A DNA stretch of 5,290 bases, taken from positions 1-5,290 of the forward strand of contig JAUNQL010000085.1 in the NCBI GenBank assembly GCA_030536195.1, read 5' to 3'. Numbering within the stretch: the first letter of the stretch is position 1; each line of letters opens with the position of its first letter. Origin of the DNA: Clostridia bacterium (lineage in GTDB: Bacteria; Bacillota; Clostridia; Oscillospirales; Acutalibacteraceae). Positions 1 through 4,390 of this stretch are shown one piece after another. The notes under the pieces were generated by a model that searched no databases, was not told the DNA's origin, and was given only the letters and a program-made list of their open reading frames with translations. Both the position numbers and the translations under genes were made by a program.

Positions 1-621
1 GGATATCTCCATAACCTCATTGAGTTTGTGAGTGATGATGATAATTGACTTTCCATCCGCCTTCATGCGACGAAGGACAGAGAAGAGTCGCTGTGTCTCC
101 TGTGGTGTCAAAACTGCTGTTGGTTCATCAAGAATCAAAATATCAGCACCACGATAGAGAACTTTGATAATCTCAACTGTCTGCTTTTCAGATACAGACA
201 TCTCGTAGATTTTCTTGTTTGGATTTAAATCAAAGCCATAGAGGTCAGCAATTGCTTTAATCTTGGCAGTTGACTTTTTCAAATTGTAGCGGCCCTCATC
301 CTTGAGTCCAAGGACTGTGTTTTCAGCCGCAGTAAAGATGTCCACAAGCTTAAAGTGCTGGTGAACCATACCAATCTTGTAATCAAGTGCATCCTTAGGT
401 GACTTGATTTCAACTTCTTTGCCATCAATAAATATCTGACCATAATCTGGGAAATAGATACCCGAAATCATGTTCATCAGGGTAGTTTTACCCGAACCAT
501 TTTCACCGAGGATTGAAAGGATCTCGCCACGGTTAACTGTGAGGCAAACATCCTTGTTTGCCACGATGTCGCCGAAGACTTTTGTTATGTTTTTAAGTTC
601 AATAGCAGGAACTTCAGCCAC
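1..621 (-). CDS. Nucleoside/sugar-type ABC transporter ATP-binding protein, N-terminal 207 residues (partial, runs off left edge)
   Basis: This is the ATPase subunit of a BMP-type uptake ABC transporter; it would power import of the ligand bound by the lipoprotein encoded just upstream. The translation shows Walker A GENGSGKTT (residues 39-47), a Q-loop HQHF (87-90), a signature region SVSEKQ (142-147), Walker B ILILDEPT (161-168) followed by AVLTPQE, and the switch histidine in THKLNEV (198). The family (RbsA/YufO-like) normally has two fused ATPase domains of about 500 residues, so the second half should lie beyond position 1. The start is GTG at 621: GGAGGGG lies 5 nt upstream, in-frame stops occur upstream near 677-684, and no in-frame ATG lies between. 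Permease genes are expected further left. The signature glycine is replaced by serine (S144). Family assignment is firm; the substrate is inferred from the neighbours. Confidence 0.93.
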   Translation of the reverse strand, partial: MAEVPAIELKNITKVFGDIVANKDVCLTVNRGEILSILGENGSGKTTLMNMISGIYFPDYGQIFIDGKEVEIKSPKDALDYKIGMVHQHFKLVDIFTAAENTVLGLKDEGRYNLKKSTAKIKAIADLYGFDLNPNKKIYEMSVSEKQTVEIIKVLYRGADILILDEPTAVLTPQETQRLFSVLRRMKADGKSIIIITHKLNEVMEIS

Positions 622-626
622 GGTTT

Positions 627-633
627 CCCCTCC
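627..633 (-). promoter_or_regulatory. Ribosome binding site fixing the GTG start of the ABC ATPase
   Basis: On the minus strand GGAGGGG lies 5 nt before GTG at 621. The overlapping ATG at 634-636 is in another frame, so this site supports the GTG as the start. Confidence 0.8.
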
Positions 634-636
634 ATT

Positions 637-674
637 AAAAAAGAACTGTAGGCGGAGCGCAGACGCGCCCCGCC
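637..674 (-). terminator. Stem-loop with trailing U-run between lipoprotein and ATPase genes (attenuator or mRNA-stabilising hairpin)
   Basis: Read on the minus strand, GGCGGGGCGC (674-665) pairs with GCGCTCCGCC (660-651) around a GTCT loop. This gives a 10-bp stem in which the only non-Watson-Crick pair is one G-U wobble. Eight bases later comes a run of six T (642-637). The spacing to the T-run is longer than in a classic intrinsic terminator, so partial termination or 3'-end protection of the upstream lipoprotein message is more likely than a full stop. Such hairpins after substrate-binding-protein genes commonly make the binding protein more abundant than the ATPase and permeases. The plus strand lacks a T-run after the stem. 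Confidence 0.6.
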
Positions 675-694
675 TTTAAACCTATTGTTCGGAC

Positions 695-1894
695 TTATTT
701 AAGTGTAATGCCGTCGATATCGATATCGAAGTAAGGAGCTGAACGGTAAACAGACTCAAGGAATGCGCCGTCCTTAACTACCTCTGTCTCACCAACATAG
801 TCGCCTTCGTCATCAACGTCAGCAAGGTATGTCTCGAGAGTCTTGCCACCTACTGTGAACTTAGATGTATCGAAGATCTTGATAGAACCATCAAGGATAC
901 CAGCCTTAACTTCTTCGATCTTAGCAGCTGTGCCCTCTGCAGGAGCCTTCTTACCAAGGTCTGTAAGTACTACAGAACCGTCATCGATTGTACCAACGAA
1001 ATCTGTCTCGATCTCTTCGCCGTTCTTAACGCAGTCGATGCAATGAGACATGTATGGTTCCCAGTTAATTCTTGATGAAACGATGAATGTCTCTGGGCAC
1101 TGAGCCTCTGTTGAACCGTTGTAAGAAACGTTTGGAACGCCTGCTTCTTCACAAGCTGATGGAGCGCCGTATGAGTCAGCGTGCTGTGAGATAAGTACGC
1201 AGCCACCGCCGATAAGCTTCTGAGCGCCTTCCTTCTCAGCTGTCTCGTCATACCATGAGTTTGTGAATACTACATCCATTGTAGCTGTTTCGCAAACTGA
1301 ACGAGCGCCAAGGAAGAATGATGTATAACCAGACTTAACCTCTGCATATGGCCATGCACCAACATAACCGATCTTAGCTTCTTCAGCCTTGATGTCGCCA
1401 GCTTCGATCATTTCGTTGAGCTTGAGACCTGCTGCTACACCAGCAAGGAAACGGCCTTCGTAGATGTTAGCAAATGCATCGTGGAAGTTTGCAAGGCCCT
1501 CTGTGTGAGCCTTAGTTCCTGTTGCGTGTGAGAACTGAACGTCTGGGCACTCTTTTGCTGCCTCGATGATGTATGGCTCGTGGCCGAATGAGTCAGCCAT
1601 AATCCATGTGCATCCCTGGTCAACAAGGTCAAGAGCTGCTTCTTTACACTCAGCACCCTCTGGAATGTTTGTTGTGATGAAGTATGATTCACCATAAACA
1701 AGACCAGCTGCTTCACAAGCTGCTTTGAATGCGTCGATGAAGTTCTTGTCATAAGTTGAGTTTTCATCGTGAAGGCAGATAAGACCAACCTTCAATGTTG
1801 CTTCTTTGTCGCCACCTGCTGTTGGAGCCTTAGAACATGCTGCAAGTCCTAAAACCATTACAAGTGCTAGTACTAATGCGATAATCTTTTTCAT
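695..1894 (-). CDS. BMP-family (PnrA/TmpC-like) ABC transporter substrate-binding lipoprotein
   Basis: This is a 399-residue surface lipoprotein that should capture the ligand, probably a purine nucleoside or base, and pass it to the ABC transporter. A signal peptide MKKIIALVLALVMVLGL ends in the lipobox LAAC, with the lipidated cysteine at residue 20. A short linker is followed by a periplasmic-binding fold. BMP-like segments include VGLICLHDENSTYDKNF (36-52), IYEGRFLAGVAAGLK (144-158), IGYVGAWPYAEVKSGY (175-190) and SSRINWEPYM (273-282). The start was placed at 1894 and not at the in-frame ATG 30 nt upstream, because GGGAGG precedes 1894 and the longer form would put charged residues before the signal peptide. 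It follows xpt by 58 nt and precedes the ATPase gene, so it belongs to the riboswitch-led operon. Its mature part has 11 further cysteines. PnrA-like proteins bind purine nucleosides; the exact ligand here is inferred. Confidence 0.93.
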   Translation of the reverse strand: MKKIIALVLALVMVLGLAACSKAPTAGGDKEATLKVGLICLHDENSTYDKNFIDAFKAACEAAGLVYGESYFITTNIPEGAECKEAALDLVDQGCTWIMADSFGHEPYIIEAAKECPDVQFSHATGTKAHTEGLANFHDAFANIYEGRFLAGVAAGLKLNEMIEAGDIKAEEAKIGYVGAWPYAEVKSGYTSFFLGARSVCETATMDVVFTNSWYDETAEKEGAQKLIGGGCVLISQHADSYGAPSACEEAGVPNVSYNGSTEAQCPETFIVSSRINWEPYMSHCIDCVKNGEEIETDFVGTIDDGSVVLTDLGKKAPAEGTAAKIEEVKAGILDGSIKIFDTSKFTVGGKTLETYLADVDDEGDYVGETEVVKDGAFLESVYRSAPYFDIDIDGITLK

Positions 1895-1904
1895 AGTACT
1901 GTTT

Positions 1905-1910
1905 CCTCCC
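1905..1910 (-). promoter_or_regulatory. Ribosome binding site that selects the lipoprotein start at 1894
   Basis: GGGAGG on the minus strand lies 10 nt before the ATG at 1894. The upstream in-frame ATG at 1924 has only AT-rich sequence in front of it, so the shorter form with an N-terminal signal peptide is preferred. Confidence 0.8.
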
Positions 1911-1952
1911 AAAAAGTTTTTCATTTTATAATTAAAGCAAATGCTTTATTAC

Positions 1953-2531
1953 CTATTCTACAAAAGTTACGGTGCCGGAGTCGGCGTCCATTGAGGCTAC
2001 TCGAGCGAGGCTCTCAATACGGTAGCCCTGCGAGCGTAACGGAGTGCCACCGTTTTGGAAGGCCTTCTCGATGAGGATACCTGCGCCGACAACCTCGGCA
2101 CCGGCCTGGTCAATGAGATCGAAGAGGCCACGAAGCGCCTCACCATGTGCAAGGAAATCGTCAATTACGAGGACCTTGTCACCTGGGTTTAAATAAGCCT
2201 TCTCAACCATAACTTGGTTTACACAGTTGTGAGTGAATGACTTGACTGCTGATGAGTAAACGTTGTCTGCGATGTTAGATGTCTTAGACTTTTTCGCAAA
2301 GACAAGTGGGCACTCAAAGTACTGAGCAGTAAGTGCTGCAATAGCGATGCCTGATGCCTCAATGGTTAAAACCTTGTTTACACCAGCATCCTTAAAGAGG
2401 CTGTAAAACTCCTTTGCACACTCGCACATAAATGGGACATCAATCTGGTGATTCAAGAAAGAACCTACCTTCAAAACATTACCTGGATAAACTTGACCTT
2501 CTTTTAAAATCTTGTCCTCTAATGCTTTCAT
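1953..2531 (-). CDS. xpt: Xanthine phosphoribosyltransferase
   Basis: This cytoplasmic purine salvage enzyme transfers the phosphoribosyl group of PRPP to xanthine, giving XMP and pyrophosphate; XMP then feeds GMP synthesis. The 192-residue product is close in length to Bacillus subtilis Xpt (194) and aligns without gaps through the key sites. It has VLKVGSFLNHQID near the N-terminus, with Leu20 and Asn27 at the known xanthine contacts. The PRPP loop is VLVIDDFLAHGEA (120-132), Lys156 lies in ILIEKAF, and GYRIESLARV (169-178) follows near the C-terminus. The ATG at 2531 was chosen because it keeps this numbering and follows GGGGGAC; a TTG six codons upstream is rejected. It is the first gene of the operon and sits directly behind a guanine-class riboswitch and terminator, the same arrangement as the B. 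subtilis xpt-pbuX leader. Confidence 0.97.
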   Translation of the reverse strand: MKALEDKILKEGQVYPGNVLKVGSFLNHQIDVPFMCECAKEFYSLFKDAGVNKVLTIEASGIAIAALTAQYFECPLVFAKKSKTSNIADNVYSSAVKSFTHNCVNQVMVEKAYLNPGDKVLVIDDFLAHGEALRGLFDLIDQAGAEVVGAGILIEKAFQNGGTPLRSQGYRIESLARVASMDADSGTVTFVE

Positions 2532-2534
2532 ATT

Positions 2535-2541
2535 GTCCCCC
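2535..2541 (-). promoter_or_regulatory. Ribosome binding site of xpt
   Basis: GGGGGAC on the minus strand lies just upstream of the ATG at 2531, with 5 nt between the G-run and the start. It is a less canonical Shine-Dalgarno than the GGAGG sites of the other genes. It lies directly behind the terminator U-rich tract, outside the stem, so control appears transcriptional and not by hiding the ribosome binding site. Confidence 0.65.
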
Positions 2542-2543
2542 AA

Positions 2544-2579
2544 ATACAAAAACGGCAGGCACTAATATAGGTGCCTGCC
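2544..2579 (-). terminator. Intrinsic terminator forming the riboswitch expression platform upstream of xpt
   Basis: On the minus strand GGCAGGCAC (2579-2571) pairs perfectly with GTGCCTGCC (2562-2554) around an 8-nt loop, and is followed by GTTTTTGTATTT. This 9-bp GC-rich stem plus T-tract lies between the aptamer and the xpt start. It is therefore expected to stop transcription when the aptamer has bound its ligand. Confidence 0.9.
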
Positions 2580-2605
2580 TGTTTCAATAATAACAATAAA
2601 AGAAG

Positions 2606-2676
2606 CAAGTAGTCGTGACTTAGAAGTCGGGCGTCACGGTAGAAACATTTGGGCCATTTATCCAAACCTATACTTG
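2606..2676 (-). ncRNA. Guanine-class purine riboswitch aptamer (variant with enlarged L3 loop)
   Basis: The leader RNA of the xpt operon folds as a three-way junction. P1 is CAAGUA (2676-2671) with UACUUG (2611-2606). P2 is GUUUGG (2667-2662) with CCAAAU (2652-2647). P3 is CGUGAC (2638-2633) with GUCACG (2619-2614). The core J2/3 segment GUUUCUAC (2646-2639) is intact. J3/1 reads GAC, and the C at 2612 corresponds to C74 of the B. subtilis xpt aptamer, the base that selects guanine or hypoxanthine over adenine. L2 is UAAAUGG, keeping the two G used for loop-loop pairing. L3 is 13 nt instead of 7, though it still contains CCG and UAA. In J1/2 the A24 equivalent is G. The family call rests on core motifs and location before xpt; ligand identity is inferred. 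Confidence 0.9.
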
Positions 2677-2704
2677 TGCAAAACCATATTTAATTTACAT
2701 AGAA

Positions 2705-2734
2705 ATTATACCACTCATTATTATAATAATACAA
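2705..2734 (-). promoter_or_regulatory. Probable sigma-A promoter of the xpt-transporter operon
   Basis: On the minus strand TATAAT lies at 2710-2705, preceded directly by TGG, giving an extended -10 element. TTGTAT at 2734-2729 is a weak -35 with an 18-nt spacer. Transcription would begin near 2697, about 20 nt before the aptamer, which is the normal distance for this kind of leader. A second TATAAT (2725-2720), with TTGGCA 19 nt further upstream, is a possible alternative. Confidence 0.65.
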
Positions 2735-2746
2735 TTGTAAGTATTG

Positions 2747-2779
2747 CCAAAACCACCCACAATATACTGTATGTTTTGG
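2747..2779. repeat. Imperfect dyad in the divergent control region
   Basis: CCAAAAC (2747-2753) and GTTTTGG (2773-2779) form a 7-bp inverted repeat separated by 19 nt. The interval contains the small palindrome ATACTGTAT (2764-2772). The element lies just upstream of the minus-strand promoter and about 50 nt before the plus-strand -35. It could be an operator, or chance in AT-rich DNA. Confidence 0.25.
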
Positions 2780-2808
2780 TTATTTTCGCTTCGAATATCG
2801 ATGTCGTG

Positions 2809-2858
2809 AAAAATATTTTTAAAAATTACTTGACTTTTTCTCTTGGACGTTGTAATCT
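2809..2858 (+). promoter_or_regulatory. Possible promoter for the small protein-acyltransferase pair
   Basis: TTGACT (2830-2835) is a good -35. A TGTAAT at 2851-2856 matches five of six -10 positions but gives a short 15-nt spacer. The AT-rich palindrome AAAAATATTTTT (2809-2820) lies just upstream, where an UP element would be. The short spacer makes this call tentative, yet some promoter must lie here because the opposite-strand operon diverges from this region. Confidence 0.45.
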
Positions 2859-2892
2859 AGTCTTGCAAACCAGATGAAACAGTTCTGAACAA

Positions 2893-2898
2893 AAGGAG
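2893..2898 (+). promoter_or_regulatory. Strong ribosome binding site of the 47-residue gene
   Basis: AAGGAG within AAAAGGAGAC lies 8 nt before the ATG at 2907. This near-perfect Shine-Dalgarno is the main reason to accept the short reading frame as a gene. Confidence 0.8.
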
Positions 2899-2906
2899 AC
2901 ATAATC

Positions 2907-3050
2907 ATGAGTTATTATTCACAATACAAATCAAATAAACTTACACGCAGAATCATTGAACGCGAGTCAGAACTCCGCAGCCGCGGACTCACAGATGAGA
3001 ACGTAATCGCGGACCTTATCAACAACGAATTTTACAAGAAAGGCAAATAA
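2907..3050 (+). CDS. Small basic protein of unknown function (47 aa)
   Basis: I do not recognise this protein. The reading frame starts at ATG behind AAGGAG and ends in TAA just 4 nt before the acyltransferase start, so the two are very probably co-transcribed and translationally coupled. The product begins MSYYSQYKSNKLTRRII and continues with a charged segment rich in arginine and glutamate (about residues 11-26). A second probable helix, LTDENVIADLINNEFYKK, spans 28-45. It has 10 Lys/Arg and 7 Asp/Glu, no cysteine, no signal peptide and no membrane segment. This looks like two short amphipathic helices joined at Gly27, suited to binding a partner. It might be a regulator, a partner of the acyltransferase, or a peptide it modifies; none of these is shown by the sequence. 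Its reality is supported by the ribosome binding site and spacing only. Confidence 0.72.
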   Translation: MSYYSQYKSNKLTRRIIERESELRSRGLTDENVIADLINNEFYKKGK

Positions 3051-3054
3051 ATAA

Positions 3055-4341
3055 ATGAAAAGACTTAGAGCAGAACTTTGGGACAAGATGCATTTCATGT
3101 TCCGTGAATACAACGACAGAATGGTTCACGTAAGCCTCACTTACGACGAACCAATCGATATAGAAGCAATGAAATCCGCACTTATCGTAATGGTGGAGAA
3201 GATCCCAGTTTTACACTCCTCATTCGTAGGTAATAAACTTAGGCCATATTGGAAGGTAAGTGAGTACAAAATTGATGATATTTTTAATTGCTATGATGTT
3301 GATGACATCGACAAAGCAACAGAAAAATTCTTGATGCAATACATCCCACCTGAGTCACATGTACAGATCAAAGTAGGCGTTTTCAACGAGCGCACACTCT
3401 GCATCGTTGAGAACCACATGTGCATGGACGGTGGTGATCTCAAGGAATTTTTAAATGAGTTGTTTTTAGAGTACAACTCAATAGTAGGCACAGGCCATGC
3501 GCCTATCACAGTGCGCGAGGGCTCACGCGCATTTGATGAAATTTATGAAGATTTGGAGCCATCGGACGCAATGCGTGCAAAGGCGCTTTTCTCCAACCCA
3601 TCTCCAAAAGATACTCATTCTTTGCCGCTCACCCCTGCGTCCGATAGCGACAAATCGTTTATTGTAAAACACAAGTTTGATGCTAACACTACAGCTGCCC
3701 TCAAGGCTGCTGGCAAAGCGCACTATGCTACAGTAAACGATGTATTGACAGCAGCCTTCTTACAGGCAGCATACGAGATTGGTGACTACGACTCATCTGA
3801 CTCAATCAGCGTGTCCTGCGCTATGGACCTTAGAAAGCGCCACATGAAGGGCCTTGCCGGTCGTGGCTACACCAACCACACAGCCTTCATGGGCTGCATG
3901 ACACCTAAAAAGGGCAGCGACATCTTAGAGACACTTGAGTACGTCAAGCACGAGCAGACACTCAACAAGCAGGATAAATTCATCGGTCTCTATGGTTTGC
4001 CACTTCTCCGCTTTGCATACAGCGTAATGCCATATGCACTCGCTGAGAAGATCATAAAGCTTGGATACAACAATCCACTTCTTGCTATGTCCAACATCGG
4101 CGTGCTTGACAGCGCTGCCCTTTCCCTTTCAGGACACGCACCAGTTGATGGCTTTATGACAGGTGCCGTAAAGTACAAGCCATTCTCGCTCCTCTCTGCC
4201 ACAACTCTGAATGGCGAGATGACCATCGCCATCTGCGAGCGTGGCAACGATGTCGACCGCGCAGTTATCGAGACATTCATCTCTCTCATTGCCCTCCACG
4301 TCGACGAGCTCATCGCCCTCACAGCTGCCAAGGCAGCATAA
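3055..4341 (+). CDS. Stand-alone condensation-domain-like acyltransferase (CAT/WES/PapA-like fold)
   Basis: This 428-residue protein resembles single condensation-domain acyltransferases of the chloramphenicol acetyltransferase-like superfamily, which join an acyl group from CoA or a carrier protein to an alcohol or amine. The catalytic motif is HMCMDGG, with His121 as the probable base and Asp125-Gly126 as its structural partner; the first position of the usual HHxxxDG is Asn120. Further family-like segments are ATVNDVLTAAF (225-235), SCAMDLRKR (254-262) and LLAMSNIGVLD (342-352). A Pro/Ser-rich linker (about 181-200) separates the two half-domains. No signal peptide, carrier domain or adenylation domain is visible, so it acts alone in the cytosol. 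The ATG at 3055 has an in-frame TAA just before it and only a weak AGAAAGG site, so translation is likely coupled to the small gene 4 nt upstream. The acyl donor and acceptor cannot be read from the sequence. Confidence 0.82.
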   Translation: MKRLRAELWDKMHFMFREYNDRMVHVSLTYDEPIDIEAMKSALIVMVEKIPVLHSSFVGNKLRPYWKVSEYKIDDIFNCYDVDDIDKATEKFLMQYIPPESHVQIKVGVFNERTLCIVENHMCMDGGDLKEFLNELFLEYNSIVGTGHAPITVREGSRAFDEIYEDLEPSDAMRAKALFSNPSPKDTHSLPLTPASDSDKSFIVKHKFDANTTAALKAAGKAHYATVNDVLTAAFLQAAYEIGDYDSSDSISVSCAMDLRKRHMKGLAGRGYTNHTAFMGCMTPKKGSDILETLEYVKHEQTLNKQDKFIGLYGLPLLRFAYSVMPYALAEKIIKLGYNNPLLAMSNIGVLDSAALSLSGHAPVDGFMTGAVKYKPFSLLSATTLNGEMTIAICERGNDVDRAVIETFISLIALHVDELIALTAAKAA

Positions 4342-4346
4342 ATTAA

Positions 4347-4378
4347 AAGCCCCCGACATTTTGTCGGGGGCTTGTTTT
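4347..4378. terminator. Bidirectional intrinsic terminator between convergent genes
   Basis: AAGCCCCCGAC (4347-4357) pairs perfectly with GTCGGGGGCTT (4363-4373), an 11-bp stem with a 5-nt loop. On the plus strand it is followed by GTTTT, ending the acyltransferase transcript 5 nt after its stop codon. On the minus strand the end of the stem runs into TTTTAATT, so it also serves the kinase gene, whose stop is at 4391. Confidence 0.93.
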
Positions 4379-4390
4379 AATTGTTTAGAT

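Noticed and set aside
970..1251. A 93-codon minus-strand frame inside the lipoprotein gene
   Set aside because: It lies in another frame of a well-supported gene, has low-complexity Ser/Thr/Gln/Leu content and no ribosome binding site.
1895..1924. N-terminal extension of the lipoprotein to the ATG at 1924
   Set aside because: There is no Shine-Dalgarno before that ATG, the extension would contain the ribosome binding site of the inner start, and it would displace the signal peptide from the N-terminus.
1934..1947. Small hairpin AAAGC/GCTTT between xpt and the lipoprotein gene
   Set aside because: The stem is only 5 bp and AT-rich, with no T-run long enough for a terminator. It is probably chance, though a minor internal promoter (TATAAA nearby) cannot be excluded.
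2532..2549. N-terminal extension of xpt to a TTG at 2549
   Set aside because: The extension would translate through the ribosome binding site and the terminator tail. The ATG at 2531 gives exact residue correspondence with B. subtilis Xpt.
2606..2676. Adenine or 2'-deoxyguanosine riboswitch instead of guanine class
   Set aside because: The base equivalent to position 74 is C, which excludes the adenine type. J2/3 matches the guanine aptamer, with U51 kept, which argues against the known type I 2'-deoxyguanosine variant.
2674..2877. A 67-codon plus-strand reading frame across the divergent control region
   Set aside because: It overlaps the opposite-strand promoter and the 5' end of the riboswitch aptamer, and has no ribosome binding site before its ATG. 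Its composition reflects AT-rich non-coding DNA.
3990..4331. A 113-codon minus-strand frame antisense to the acyltransferase
   Set aside because: It lies opposite conserved acyltransferase motifs and has no recognisable domain. It is best explained as a shadow of the real gene.
2907..4341. Toxin-antitoxin or phage-defence pair
   Set aside because: The small-large gene arrangement prompted the idea, but the larger protein has a clear acyltransferase motif of the condensation superfamily, not the GNAT toxin type. No mobile-element context is visible.
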